From positions 1 through 64,000 of the forward strand of contig JAJFLH010000034.1 in the NCBI GenBank assembly GCA_021772775.1: a stretch of DNA of 64,000 bases, given 5' to 3'. The position numbers and the translations under genes were made by a program. Every line of letters starts with the position of its first letter. Positions within the stretch are counted from its first letter, which is position 1. Below, piece after piece: positions 51,737 through 61,440 of the stretch. The DNA is from Mariprofundus sp. GTDB lineage: Bacteria; Pseudomonadota; Zetaproteobacteria; Mariprofundales; Mariprofundaceae. The notes below the pieces were generated by a model. That model was not told where the DNA came from, searched no databases, and saw only the letters and a program-made list of their open reading frames with translations.

Positions 51737-53014
51737 TCAGAATGCATATTGAGCTAAAGCATAGCCAAACTTGGCCGAATCAGCTTTGCCACCATTACGT
51801 TCAGATACAGCGGAACCCGCATTGAAAACACCATAGAGAGCAACCAGTTTTAAGCCTTTCACAGCAGCCACTTTATAGACAACTTTAACATCAATTTCAG
51901 TACCCACTCTGGTTTGCGTATAAGCCGCATTACCAGCAAAGACATTGCCTGCACCGACAACATTCAGCCAATCACCCTGTGCTTTATCCAGCGATAGGAA
52001 GTGCACATTACCCATAATGGCTAAGCCTTTGAGCGGGGATGTCTTCAAAGATAGACGGATATCTTTCATATTCGCCCATGAGAAGAAATCCATTTCACCA
52101 TAGTGAGCGTGATTGGTATGAAATGGAAATACAAAATCCTTATGTGTTGCTGCATTCTTTTTATCATCGCCTGGACTGAAATCATACTCCACACCAAGGC
52201 GTGTTTTCCAGAAGTCGAATGTATAACCCAATTTTGCGGCATAAGCTGATGCTTTCTGTGACACATTCGTAGCCCAAGTACCCGACTGGATTACCGCTTC
52301 CGCACTACCGTCAAAGCCGTTGTACTTACCAAATAGACGTGCGCCATAGGTGTGCATATTACGACCCTTACCAATCGCGGCCTGCTGGTTGTGACGCCAG
52401 TTGATGAAATAGGTATCAATACCACTCTTCGGAGCCAGTGTGTAAGTCGCATAAGCACCAATTAAACGGCGATCTTCCCAAGTTACCAATGACTGCCCCT
52501 GCGGAGCTGCCGCTGTAGGTGTCATCGCACCAATATCCGATGGGTGAACTGCAAATGCATCAAAGGAGATGGCATCTGTTTTATACATCGCTTTCACACC
52601 ATCAAAGGTACGTGCCACATCTTTCCAACCCAAATGCCCCAATAGACGCTGCTCACCGTAGACCAACTGCTGACGACCAAGACGCACACCGAAATCTGAC
52701 ACATTGTATTGCAGATAAGCTTGCAACAGATCTGCCTGGCTCAAGTTTTGTGTACCGACACCGGTTGTATTATTCTGAATCAATACCGCCTGCGGCTGAA
52801 TGAATACCGTCAATCCATTGCCAAAATCACCTTTTGCTTTCAGATAGAGACGGGAATCGAACTCCCAGCGATCATTATTAACGGCTGAATTAAAATTAGA
52901 ATTATTAAACGATTGATAACGCTCGCGCAGATCCGCTGACACAGTCCAATCAGCCGCCTGAGCCAAGCTAGAAAAGCTTAATGCCATCACTAATAAAGCT
53001 ATTTTTTTAAACAT
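51737..53014 (-). CDS. outer-membrane porin, alginate-export-like
   Basis: This predicted outer-membrane beta-barrel has 425 residues. A signal peptide ends LAQAADWTV. The mature part has the alternating strands of the alginate-export/OprB-type porins (WTVSADLRERYQSFNN, RLGRQQLVYGEQRLLGHLGWKDVARTFDGVKAMY) and ends in Phe (LAQYAF), the outer-membrane targeting residue. AAAGGAG before the ATG at 53014 is strong. Its place next to napB suggests a nitrate or nitrite pore, but the actual substrate is not known. Confidence 0.8.
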   Translation of the reverse strand: MFKKIALLVMALSFSSLAQAADWTVSADLRERYQSFNNSNFNSAVNNDRWEFDSRLYLKAKGDFGNGLTVFIQPQAVLIQNNTTGVGTQNLSQADLLQAYLQYNVSDFGVRLGRQQLVYGEQRLLGHLGWKDVARTFDGVKAMYKTDAISFDAFAVHPSDIGAMTPTAAAPQGQSLVTWEDRRLIGAYATYTLAPKSGIDTYFINWRHNQQAAIGKGRNMHTYGARLFGKYNGFDGSAEAVIQSGTWATNVSQKASAYAAKLGYTFDFWKTRLGVEYDFSPGDDKKNAATHKDFVFPFHTNHAHYGEMDFFSWANMKDIRLSLKTSPLKGLAIMGNVHFLSLDKAQGDWLNVVGAGNVFAGNAAYTQTRVGTEIDVKVVYKVAAVKGLKLVALYGVFNAGSAVSERNGGKADSAKFGYALAQYAF

Positions 53015-53094
53015 TTCAAAACTCCTTTTAGTAGTTCCACGGCGTAACAGAACCTTGATAGGTATCTGCCAGCCTTCATCATGGAACAATCTGT

Positions 53095-53523
53095 TTATTC
53101 TTCAGACAGTGATTTAAACGAATTAAACACCAATGGTTTTGTGTTCTTCTGAGGCACATGGCATTGGGTGCAGAAATAACGACGTGGAGAGATCTTTGCT
53201 AGCGCCTCGTTATTGCGGTTTTCAAAGTGTGAGGTACCCACTTTGGTTGCGCCCTCCACCGTCGAATCCCAGTTATGGCAAGATAAACAGTCGTTTCCAT
53301 CACGATTGACACTGAAGTCTTCAATATCGTGCGGTACCAGTGGAGGCTGTTGAGCATAGTTACGCTGGATTTTCCCTTCACCATCCTGCCATTGCTTATC
53401 CGGCACAGCGATTGAAGCTGAATCAAGTGGTTTATCTCCACGTAAAGAGTGAACACTGTCTGCACCGGCCCAAGCCATCGAAGAACAAGCTAGTAATCCA
53501 GCAATTATGACAATTTTTTTCAT
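53095..53523 (-). CDS. napB: periplasmic nitrate reductase small subunit NapB
   Basis: This dihaem cytochrome c passes electrons to NapA. It has 142 residues and a signal peptide ending AWAG. Haem sites are Cys79-x2-Cys82-His83 (CLSCH) and Cys118-x2-Cys121-His122 (CTQCH). His65 and His99 are likely distal ligands. AGAAG precedes the ATG at 53523. It follows napA closely. Confidence 0.95.
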   Translation of the reverse strand: MKKIVIIAGLLACSSMAWAGADSVHSLRGDKPLDSASIAVPDKQWQDGEGKIQRNYAQQPPLVPHDIEDFSVNRDGNDCLSCHNWDSTVEGATKVGTSHFENRNNEALAKISPRRYFCTQCHVPQKNTKPLVFNSFKSLSEE

Positions 53524-53534
53524 CGTCTTCTCCC

Positions 53535-56051
53535 CTATGCCTTGATGATGCGCACAGCGCATTTCTTATAATCGGTCTGTTTGGACAGTGGATCAGTTGC
53601 ATCCAGTGTGACCTTATTGATCAAGCGGCGAGCATCAAACCATGGCACAAAAATCAGCCCTTCAGGTGGTTTATTACGCCCACGCGTTTCTATCATGGCC
53701 ATGATCTCACCACGTCTGCTCTGCACTTTCGCCATTTGACCACGTTCAAGGCCGCGTTTTTTAGCATCAGCAGGATGCATAAAGATCTGTGCATCCGGCA
53801 TCGCTTTGTAGAGCTCAGGCACACGTTGCGTCATGGTTCCTGAATGCCAGTGCTCAATTACACGCCCTGTACACAACCACATATCGTATTCTGCATCCGG
53901 CATTTCAGGTGGCTGTTCATATGGCGCAAAAATGATATTGGCCCGGCCATCTTTCTTACCATAAAAGTAGACCTCTTTTCCAACGGGAACAAAAGGATCA
54001 GAACCTTCGCGGTAACGCCATTTTGTCTCTTTACCGTTAACCACCGGCCAACGCAGACCACGCACTGTATGTAAATGATCGTATGCAGCCAGATTATGCC
54101 CCTTCTTAGGCCCTTCCAAACCAAAGCGGCGATACTCTTCAAACAGACCTTTCTGCACATAGAATCCGAAATAATCCATCTCATCATTGGCGTAGACATT
54201 GCCAGCAGAATCTGTGATTTTTTGAGCTGGAAACTTATCCACACTACCGTTTTTATAGAGCACTTCGTAGAGGGTTTTATTACGCAGTTCCGGTTGTTTG
54301 GCAATCAGATCCTCTGGCCAAATATCTTTCACTTTAAAACGTTTGGAGAACTCCAACAGCTGCCACACATCAGACTTTGCACCTTCCGGCGCATCCACTT
54401 GCTGACGCCACGCTTGAGTCCGACGCTCAGAGTTACCGTAAGCGCCCTCTTTTTCCACCCACATGGCCGTTGGTAAAATCAGATCGGCCGCCATAGCTGA
54501 AACGGTAGGATATGGATCAGATACCACAATAAAATTATCTGGATTACGATAGCCCGGCAGTGTCTCTTCATTCATATTGGCGGCAGCCTGTACATTGTTA
54601 ACGCACAAGGTCCAATATGCATTAATAACACCGTCTTTTAACATACGGTTATGCTGCACCGCATGATAACCGGGTTTGGCTGGAATCGTGCCTTCAGGCA
54701 ATTGCCATATTTTTTCAGAAAAGTCGCGATGACTCTTCTTCTTCACAACTAAATCAGCCGGCAGACGATGTGAGAATGTACCTACTTCACGCGCTGTACC
54801 ACAAGCAGATGGCTGTCCAGTCAAAGAGAACGGGCTGTTACCCGGTTCTGAAATCTTACCCATCATCAGATGGATATTATAAAGCAGACTATTGGTCCAA
54901 ACACCGCGTGTATGCTGGTTGAAACCCATCGTCCACAATGAAGTAATTTTTTTCTTCGGATTGGCGTAGAGCTTGGCCAAACGCAGTAGGTTTTCTTTCG
55001 GTACTGATGACAGTTTGGACGCATGCTCCAAAGTATAAGGCTTCACCAGTTCGGCATACTCTTCAAAGGTACTTTTAGACAGCTTACCTTTACCTGCATT
55101 TTTGGCTTTTTGCTCCAGTGCATGTTCTGGTCTAAGCCCATATCCAATATCCGTTGGTGTTGTCTTGAAATTCACATGTTTCAGCATGAATTTTGCATCA
55201 TACGATTTGGTTTCAATAATATAATTGGCAATATAGTTCAAAATCACCATATCAGTCTGCGGTGTAAACACCATGCCGTTATCCGCCAGGTCAAAACAAC
55301 GATGTTCGTAGGTGGATAGTACATGTACTTCAGAATCAGGTTTGCTCAAACGGGTATCGGTAATCCGTGTCCACAAAATTGGATGCATCTCGGCCATGTT
55401 CGAGCCCCACAATACAAAGGCATCAGCATGTTCGAGATCATCATAACAACCCATCGGTTCATCTGAACCAAAGGTGCGCATAAAAGCACCCACTGCCGAA
55501 GCCATGCAGTGACGCGCATTAGGGTCAAGGTTATTAGAACGAAAACCGCCCTTCATTAACTTGGAAGCAGCATACCCTTCCAGAATTGTCCATTGACCGG
55601 AGCCAAACATGCCAATGGCTTCAGGACCTTTTTCCTTCAGCGTTTTTTTCCACTTCTCTTCCATCACATCGAAAGCTTTTTCCCACGAGACCGGCGTAAA
55701 TTCACCCTCTTTATGGTATTTTCCACCTTTCATGCGCAATAGCGGACTGGTCAACCTGTCTTTGCCATACATGATTTTGGATAGGAAATAACCCTTGATA
55801 CAGTTGATGCCCTTATTCACTTCAGATTTAGGATCAGCCTGCGTAGCAACAATACGATTGTCTTTTGTACCCACCAAAACGCTACAACCCACACCACAAA
55901 AACGACAAGGCGCTTTATCCCAACGAATTTTATTCTTCTCTGCATCAAACATATCCATGCCATGTACCGCCGTCGGTATACTGACATTGATGGACGCAGC
56001 CGCCGCAGCTGCCGCACTTGATTTAATGAATGTTCTGCGTGTTAGCGCCAT
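53535..56051 (-). CDS. napA: periplasmic nitrate reductase catalytic subunit NapA
   Basis: This molybdoenzyme reduces nitrate to nitrite in the periplasm with bis-MGD. It has 838 residues. The twin-arginine signal is [10 protein letters not shown]. The 4Fe-4S ligands are Cys49, Cys52, Cys56 (CRFCGVGC) and Cys84. The Mo ligand is Cys182 in [12 protein letters not shown]. Later domains hold molybdopterin ([43 protein letters not shown]). AGGAGG before ATG 56051 supports that start. It overlaps napD. Confidence 0.96.
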   Translation of the reverse strand: MALTRRTFIKSSAAAAAAASINVSIPTAVHGMDMFDAEKNKIRWDKAPCRFCGVGCSVLVGTKDNRIVATQADPKSEVNKGINCIKGYFLSKIMYGKDRLTSPLLRMKGGKYHKEGEFTPVSWEKAFDVMEEKWKKTLKEKGPEAIGMFGSGQWTILEGYAASKLMKGGFRSNNLDPNARHCMASAVGAFMRTFGSDEPMGCYDDLEHADAFVLWGSNMAEMHPILWTRITDTRLSKPDSEVHVLSTYEHRCFDLADNGMVFTPQTDMVILNYIANYIIETKSYDAKFMLKHVNFKTTPTDIGYGLRPEHALEQKAKNAGKGKLSKSTFEEYAELVKPYTLEHASKLSSVPKENLLRLAKLYANPKKKITSLWTMGFNQHTRGVWTNSLLYNIHLMMGKISEPGNSPFSLTGQPSACGTAREVGTFSHRLPADLVVKKKSHRDFSEKIWQLPEGTIPAKPGYHAVQHNRMLKDGVINAYWTLCVNNVQAAANMNEETLPGYRNPDNFIVVSDPYPTVSAMAADLILPTAMWVEKEGAYGNSERRTQAWRQQVDAPEGAKSDVWQLLEFSKRFKVKDIWPEDLIAKQPELRNKTLYEVLYKNGSVDKFPAQKITDSAGNVYANDEMDYFGFYVQKGLFEEYRRFGLEGPKKGHNLAAYDHLHTVRGLRWPVVNGKETKWRYREGSDPFVPVGKEVYFYGKKDGRANIIFAPYEQPPEMPDAEYDMWLCTGRVIEHWHSGTMTQRVPELYKAMPDAQIFMHPADAKKRGLERGQMAKVQSRRGEIMAMIETRGRNKPPEGLIFVPWFDARRLINKVTLDATDPLSKQTDYKKCAVRIIKA

Positions 56052-56347
56052 TTCCAACCTCCTGGTTGCTCTTCCTGTCTATGATCTTCGCTATGTTGGT
56101 ATACCGGTGTCACCTGCAAGACCCCGTCAAAATTTTGAATTGCCTCAGTTAGTTTCAACACAGCCTTGCTTGTCGCGGCTTCCATGGTGATAACCAGACG
56201 CGATTGTTCATCTTCAGCATGAATCTCTACACCTTCACATTTACCCAGTTGCTGGCGCACTTCGTCACTGCTTTTCTGCGTTTTCAGTTGAACCACTGCT
56301 CCTACGATGCAACCAATCGGCTCTTCTTCAATACTGTTATCCTGCAT
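56042..56347 (-). CDS. napD: NapA maturation chaperone NapD
   Basis: This cytoplasmic Tat-signal chaperone guards NapA before export. It has 101 residues. [47 protein letters not shown] fits the ferredoxin-like NapD fold. The ATG overlaps the napF stop by 11 bp, and its 3' end overlaps napA. The full order is napF-napD-napA-napB. Confidence 0.92.
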   Translation of the reverse strand: MQDNSIEEEPIGCIVGAVVQLKTQKSSDEVRQQLGKCEGVEIHAEDEQSRLVITMEAATSKAVLKLTEAIQNFDGVLQVTPVYQHSEDHRQEEQPGGWKWR

Positions 56348-56831
56348 ATTTAACCTCGATCGCCTGCGCCGGGCACGGTGCTACACAAGCACCACAACCA
56401 CTACAGGCATCTAAATTTATTTCCGGTTGAGCGACTGCGCCGATCACCGGTCTGAAACGAATAGCCCGGGCTTCACACTGCTCACCGCAAGTCGTGCAAA
56501 TCACCTGCTGTGCAGCCAGACATGCATCATTAACAACCGCTTTGATTATCCACGCTAAAGGCTGAGAACGAGTCAGAGCAGCGCTTGGGCAGCTTTCCAC
56601 ACAATCACCACAAAAGCTGCATTCGCCACATCTGAAGTCGACGATGGGGTAACCATTCACACCTTCGCGAATTAATATTTTCTCAGGACAGGCGGTGATG
56701 CAATCACCACAACGCGTACAGGAATCTTGAAAATCTATTTCATCTAAAGCCCAGGGAGGGCGAACAGGGTAAGTCGTATTCTTTCGATTAAAACTTAGAA
56801 ACTGCCGACGATTTAATTGGCTAGGAAACAT
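56337..56831 (-). CDS. napF: ferredoxin-type protein NapF
   Basis: This accessory Fe-S protein of nitrate reduction has 164 residues. Four cysteine clusters are seen: CTRCGDCITACP, CGECSFCGDCVESCP, a looser C...CTTCGEQC, and CSGCGACVAPCP, the usual NapF set. AGAAGGA sits just before ATG 56831. It heads the nap operon; a likely promoter lies 34 bp upstream of the start. Confidence 0.92.
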   Translation of the reverse strand: MFPSQLNRRQFLSFNRKNTTYPVRPPWALDEIDFQDSCTRCGDCITACPEKILIREGVNGYPIVDFRCGECSFCGDCVESCPSAALTRSQPLAWIIKAVVNDACLAAQQVICTTCGEQCEARAIRFRPVIGAVAQPEINLDACSGCGACVAPCPAQAIEVKYAG

Positions 56832-56864
56832 ATATCCTTCTGTACCGATTTTGAAAACAAATGC

Positions 56865-56893
56865 ATTGTAATAATCTGATTTTAGCGCAACAA
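56865..56893 (-). promoter_or_regulatory. possible promoter of the nap operon
   Basis: On the minus strand TTGTTG, a 17-bp spacer and TACAAT lie just before napF. The -10 is good, the -35 moderate. No clear FNR or NarL site is visible. Confidence 0.4.
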
Positions 56894-57077
56894 CCATCTG
56901 TTTTACTCATATATTAAAAGCATTTTAGTCGGGTACTGAACCCACTTTTCAATCTGTTCATGCCCTCAATAGATCATGTTACTGGACTCATCATCAACAC
57001 GCATTTCATAAGCAAGTCGCCTGCCAATAATCTCACCTTCTCAAGATCATTATTCAGTTATATTAGAAAATAAACGC

Positions 57078-57839
57078 CTAACTCAGTCGACAGCACGAGC
57101 TTCTCCCCTCCTTGACTGAATTATTCACTCTATATTCAGTCACACTATAAAATGAAAAAAAGATCTGATGATGAGAAATGATCTCAATACGTTTATCAAA
57201 AGGAGCCGCTACTTCGTTCAACAGAGTCTCAATATCTTCACACCAAAAACTATCCAGAAAGGGTTCCAGCCGGGTAATAATCCAACGACTTAGTGGAAAA
57301 CGGTATAAACAATGCCTTGTAGGCAATGGCCCATACTCTGTAATTAGTAATGAACCACCTGTTTTTAATGTACGCACGCACTCCTTGAGCGTATGGCAAC
57401 GCGCTTGATGCGGCATCTCATGCAGCAAAAAGAACAACACAATAGTAGAGAAACTATCAGACTTATAAGCCAGACATTCAGCATTCATGCGTGTCGCTAG
57501 TAGTTTCGTTTCCTCCACCATCTTCTGTTTCGCCAAATTCAACTGAACCGTGGCAACATCAGTAATATGCAATTTTGAAGGGTTAAGCTCTTTGATCAGA
57601 TTTGGAGTAAGTGATCCGTATACACAGGTGAGTTGCAATACACGCTCCAACGGAGCCTTCTTCAAACATGCCAGTGTGATGTTCATCAACTTTTGATACT
57701 GACCAAACAAAATAGCACTTATGATCATTTGGTGATCAAAAAACCACACAGCTCTGGGCCAGAGGTAGGCCCACCAATAGTGATGCGCCAAATATTCAGG
57801 TATACCATCACGAAAATAGCGGTAAAATTTAAACATCAT
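57078..57839 (-). CDS. rquA: rhodoquinone biosynthesis protein RquA-like
   Basis: This 253-residue class I methyltransferase-fold protein matches RquA, which turns ubiquinone into rhodoquinone by transferring an amino group from SAM. The match rests on YLAHHYWWAYLWPRAVWFFDHQMIISAILFGQY (17-49), the odd SAM-loop LQLTCVYGSLTPNL (near 68-80, in place of the usual DxGxGxG) and LFFLLHEMPHQAR. I recall these from the family and did not search. It lies at the end of the nap block, so it may support low-potential respiration. No quinone partner genes are next to it; ubiX and ubiK lie 30 kb away. Confidence 0.8.
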   Translation of the reverse strand: MMFKFYRYFRDGIPEYLAHHYWWAYLWPRAVWFFDHQMIISAILFGQYQKLMNITLACLKKAPLERVLQLTCVYGSLTPNLIKELNPSKLHITDVATVQLNLAKQKMVEETKLLATRMNAECLAYKSDSFSTIVLFFLLHEMPHQARCHTLKECVRTLKTGGSLLITEYGPLPTRHCLYRFPLSRWIITRLEPFLDSFWCEDIETLLNEVAAPFDKRIEIISHHQIFFSFYSVTEYRVNNSVKEGRSSCCRLS

Positions 57840-57903
57840 TTTTTAAGATGGACAAGCTATGTGGTATGACGATGGAAGCACATAGGAAACCTCTGTTCAT
57901 GAA

Positions 57904-57999
57904 TTAGAACGTTTGATTAGAAAGCAGATAAACAACAAATGCATCAATTTCGTCTGCAGAAGAGTTCTTGCCATAGGCTTTCGTCATGCCTCCTTCAAT
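57904..57999 (-). pseudogene. c-type cytochrome C-terminal fragment
   Basis: On the minus strand IEGGMTKAYGKNSSADEIDAFVVYLLSNQTF resembles the end of a small cytochrome c (GGM...YG...EI..VV.YL). The upstream frame is closed by stops and no CxxCH is found. It looks like a remnant. The rest of the 57840-58121 gap shows nothing else. Confidence 0.4.
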
Positions 58000-58121
58000 A
58001 GAGTGTTAAAACGCTACGCTCTGTATGATCCTCTGGTCAAATGATTGAGCCACCAGATACGGACAAATAACAATCACAGGATGTCATGTTAAATATTGAA
58101 TTAGTGTCAAAAACAGATCGA

Positions 58122-58502
58122 TTAACTGTTTGTCGCTCTTTTGCTGCTTTCCCAGCTTTTTTTGGACTTTTCAGCCGTCCATTTGGCCGCTTTTCTGCCA
58201 CCTTCTTTGCTTGCTCTCCAAACCTTTTTGGATTGCTCAACCGTCCATTTGGCCGCATTGGCAACACCATCTTTGCTTGCCTGCCAAGCCATTTGCGATC
58301 TCTCAGCGGTCCAGTCTACTGCATTGGTACTACTCTGTTTGCCAGCTTGCCACCCCTGTTTGGACTTCTCAACTGACCATTCAAGCAGGCTATTTGCACC
58401 CACTTTAGTTTTTTTCCACAAAACATTCTCTTCAGCTATCGCCTGAGAAGAGATACTCATCAGAGCAATGAGTGAAAATAAAATCATCACTATATTTTTC
58501 AT
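58122..58502 (-). CDS. secreted protein with 22-residue tryptophan repeats
   Basis: This exported 126-residue protein has a signal peptide ending SQAIAEE. The mature part is built of 22-residue repeats with Trp at 42, 51, 64, 73, 86, 95, 108 and 117, alternating gaps of 9 and 13. Each unit reads like W(T/S)xE(K/R)SK-xxW-xASK. This is the period of an 11-mer amphipathic helix, as in LEA-like or apolipoprotein-like proteins, and it would be strongly basic. I do not recognise a named family. The DNA repeats too, so unequal recombination may vary the copy number. Confidence 0.65.
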   Translation of the reverse strand: MKNIVMILFSLIALMSISSQAIAEENVLWKKTKVGANSLLEWSVEKSKQGWQAGKQSSTNAVDWTAERSQMAWQASKDGVANAAKWTVEQSKKVWRASKEGGRKAAKWTAEKSKKSWESSKRATNS

Positions 58503-58732
58503 AGGTCATTTACCTCCAGATCATATTGAATTGCCAATTCAAATCACTCAAAGCAATCATAGAAGTGTCTGACATCACAAAAGTGATGATATAGGATGAG
58601 AAGATTATCGTTATCTGACCCACTATAAAAAATAATAATCTTTTTTCTAAAGTCCGGCAGCTGACAACCGATGTATACTCTTGTAGAAGTTTAACGAATA
58701 GAATTTTAAACAAATAACAAAAGGAGATAGTT

Positions 58733-58972
58733 GTGGCGCTTAGTATTTCACCCGCTGATGGTTTCATTTCACGACTGCTTCAGCAGTCACAAAACACCCC
58801 CACCAGCAAAGCTCCAGCCAGTAGTACCCCTCAAACCAGCAACAAGCAGGATCAAAGCTCTATTTCTCAAGAAGCACGTCAGGCAGGCCAGACAAGTCAG
58901 GCTGCCAACAATCAGCAATTAGAATCCAAACTGATCGATTTATATAATCAAAAAGGTAATAAAGCGGGTTAA
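58733..58972 (+). CDS. small hypothetical protein with SISxEA motif
   Basis: This 79-residue protein is hydrophilic and rich in Ser, Gln, Asn and Thr. It contains SISQEARQAGQ and a C-terminal helix LESKLIDLYNQKG. The motif 'SISxEA' matches the small protein at 47534. GTG start with AAGGAGAT ahead is convincing. There is no signal peptide. The function is unknown. Confidence 0.55.
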   Translation: MALSISPADGFISRLLQQSQNTPTSKAPASSTPQTSNKQDQSSISQEARQAGQTSQAANNQQLESKLIDLYNQKGNKAG

Positions 58973-59043
58973 TCCCGACACAAGGCAGGCACGTCCTGCT
59001 CAAATCATCATGAACAACTCAAACTTAGCAGTCTATAGATAGC

Positions 59044-60480
59044 TTATTCGTCATCATCCAGATGAAAACAATAACGGTTTTTCCCACTGTTCTTTGCCCT
59101 GTACATCGCATTATCGGCCGCAGTAATCAAAACATCTCTATTGATACTATCATCAGGATAGAGCGCAACGCCCATACTCATCGTCACCTGGTGTTTTTCC
59201 CCGACATGTGAATAAGGAGCTGAAACAGCTTCGACAAGTTTATTGGCAATCAGCCTGACTGTTTCATGTGAGCTAACATCATCTAAAATAATGGTGAATT
59301 CATCACCACCCATACGCGCTACAGTATCCACTTCACGCACATGACTTTTCAAGCGACTGGCTGTTTCTACCAGAAGATCATCACCAGCCTGATGTCCTAA
59401 ATCGTCATTTACAGCCTTAAAACCATCAAGATCCAGATATAACACTGCAAATTTCTGTTGATGACGCTTTGAATGTGCCACAACCTGATCAAGACGGTCA
59501 TTGAATAACACACGATTCGCCAAACCGGTCAATTGATCAAAATGGGCCATTCTCATCAACTGTTTTTCCGACTCCTTGCGCTCGCTGATATCATGCACAA
59601 CACCCTGCAGATAGAGGTCCTGTTCATGGTCTATCACTTTCGACGCAGCATCTTTTACCCAAATATATCTACCGCCTTTTGAACATATACGGTATTCGGA
59701 ATGGAAAGGAATATTCTCTTCCAAACTCTGATGCACTTCTGAAAGCACCCGATCACGATCATCATCATGGATCTGTTGTGACCAGATCTCCTGATTGGCG
59801 AGAAAGTCATCCTGACAATATCCTAAAATCCCCTCAATTTGAGGACTAACAAATAGAATACGACTTCGATCCAGCGTCGCGATATAGGTAATCGCAGGAA
59901 TCTGTTCTACCAGAGTACGATATGTGGCCACCGACTTTTCCAGATCAACCTCAACCTGACGACTTTCAGCCAGCTGAATACTGTTCTCAATAGCAACCGA
60001 CATCATCGATGCTAAACTTTCCAACAGCTCTCTATCCTGCTCATCAAAATCACTGCCATCCACATCAAAAATAAGTAAACAGGCTAGCAGGTTTTCTTCT
60101 TTACCAATCACTGGCACGGCAATCAAATGATCTGAGGCAGGCATGTTTTGCCCCATATGCGAGTCAAATTTTTCCACTTCATCCGCACCTGAAAAAATTA
60201 ACGATGCATGCGAATGAATCAGATCATCAACCCACTCTTCTTCCAACGCAAAACGGCACTGAAACCCTGTCCAGTTTTCACCATCACTAAATTCAGAAAA
60301 CGCCAGCGTATTATCAATCAACAGTCCTGATGTAGCAGCTTTGGCATGAACCAGCTGCATAGCTGACAGAACAGCAATACGAGTGATTTCAGCAACATCT
60401 AAAGAGGCATGCATGCGGTTGCTTGCATCAGCAAATATTGATACCGCTGATTTCAACCGATTTTGCTTCCCCTTTGGCAT
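59044..60480 (-). CDS. GAF-PAS diguanylate cyclase
   Basis: This soluble c-di-GMP synthase has 478 residues. It has a GAF-like domain (about 15-175), a PAS domain (about 185-305, YRTLVEQIPAITYIATLDRSRILFVSPQIEGILGY...VHDISERKE) and a GGDEF domain (about 310-475). The active site is RMGGDEFTII, and the inhibitory I-site RxxD (REVD) sits five residues ahead, so product inhibition is expected. There are no TM segments. It is likely part of the same network as PilZ and YajQ. Confidence 0.93.
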   Translation of the reverse strand: MPKGKQNRLKSAVSIFADASNRMHASLDVAEITRIAVLSAMQLVHAKAATSGLLIDNTLAFSEFSDGENWTGFQCRFALEEEWVDDLIHSHASLIFSGADEVEKFDSHMGQNMPASDHLIAVPVIGKEENLLACLLIFDVDGSDFDEQDRELLESLASMMSVAIENSIQLAESRQVEVDLEKSVATYRTLVEQIPAITYIATLDRSRILFVSPQIEGILGYCQDDFLANQEIWSQQIHDDDRDRVLSEVHQSLEENIPFHSEYRICSKGGRYIWVKDAASKVIDHEQDLYLQGVVHDISERKESEKQLMRMAHFDQLTGLANRVLFNDRLDQVVAHSKRHQQKFAVLYLDLDGFKAVNDDLGHQAGDDLLVETASRLKSHVREVDTVARMGGDEFTIILDDVSSHETVRLIANKLVEAVSAPYSHVGEKHQVTMSMGVALYPDDSINRDVLITAADNAMYRAKNSGKNRYCFHLDDDE

Positions 60481-60658
60481 GCATTGACTCCCGTTCCCAT
60501 CAAATCATTTGAACTATTTAGACTTTGATAGCAATTATCATTCCAAAATAGTAACGCGATACAAATTCATATTATTTCTCCCTGTTTCATCAGTTGATTG
60601 ACTAACAAAACTGCGCACACAACAGCCCTAACTACGACTTCGCCACATAAAGTAGCAT

Positions 60659-61408
60659 CTAAAGCTCTGCCAGAAAACGTTGATAATCTTTTGCCAAAGA
60701 TTCAACAGCTAGATGGTAAAATTTTTCTCCATGCTCGATACTTGCCAGCTGAGGGCTCGATCCAATACGACCATCGGGAAATTTCATGCGAAAGTCAGCT
60801 GCATCATAAATGTTACCGCCAGGCGGAATGCTCGCAGCAACTTCAGGGCTCATGCTTACATCTTTAACCGCTTCTGGGTGGGCATAATAACTCAACGCCA
60901 CTTCACTCACCGTGGCATGATGGCCCTCAGCCCCATGGTACAGCTGCCCGGCAAGCTGAGTGATCGCATCATTGCGCCACCAGTTGGCCAAGTGACAACG
61001 TGGAGCGCTGATTTTGGCTTTGCTCGCAGCATGATAAAGTTCACAAAAGGCAGTCGTGACAGCAGGAATATTACCGCCATGACCATTGATGAAATAAAAA
61101 TGGCTGAAACCATGTTGCTGTAACGACGCCACCACATCACAGATCAACTTGATCAGAGTAGAAGGCTGCAGTGTCACCGTACCGGCAAAGGCCATGTGAT
61201 GCTGCGCCATGCCATAATTGATGCTCGGTGCAATGAGCACATCGACTTCCGCTTCAATACCTGCCGCAATTTTGATGGGGCAAATGGCATCGGTACCGAT
61301 CAATCCATTGGGGCCATGCTGTTCAGTCGAACCAATCGGAATAATGATACCCGTAGAGCGATCAAGATAGGCTTCTACTTCCTGCCAGGTACTAAGTGAG
61401 AGTTGCAA
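60659..61408 (-). CDS. creatininase-family amidohydrolase
   Basis: This 249-residue metal-dependent hydrolase of the creatininase group has GSTEQHGPNGLIGTDAI (metal-binding), FYFINGHGGN and EGHHATVSEVAL. Relatives include creatinine amidohydrolases, FAPy deformylases and the mycofactocin peptidase MftE. No mycofactocin genes are here, so the substrate is open. It ends 32 bp before lspA on the same strand. Confidence 0.85.
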   Translation of the reverse strand: MQLSLSTWQEVEAYLDRSTGIIIPIGSTEQHGPNGLIGTDAICPIKIAAGIEAEVDVLIAPSINYGMAQHHMAFAGTVTLQPSTLIKLICDVVASLQQHGFSHFYFINGHGGNIPAVTTAFCELYHAASKAKISAPRCHLANWWRNDAITQLAGQLYHGAEGHHATVSEVALSYYAHPEAVKDVSMSPEVAASIPPGGNIYDAADFRMKFPDGRIGSSPQLASIEHGEKFYHLAVESLAKDYQRFLAEL

Positions 61409-61440
61409 GATAAGCTCCCTTTAATTCGAAATGTCGTTAA

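Noticed and set aside
58510-58767. Minus-strand 85-residue membrane protein
   Set aside because: It overlaps the GTG-started small gene and its ribosome-binding site, has no own ribosome-binding site, and shows no family pattern.
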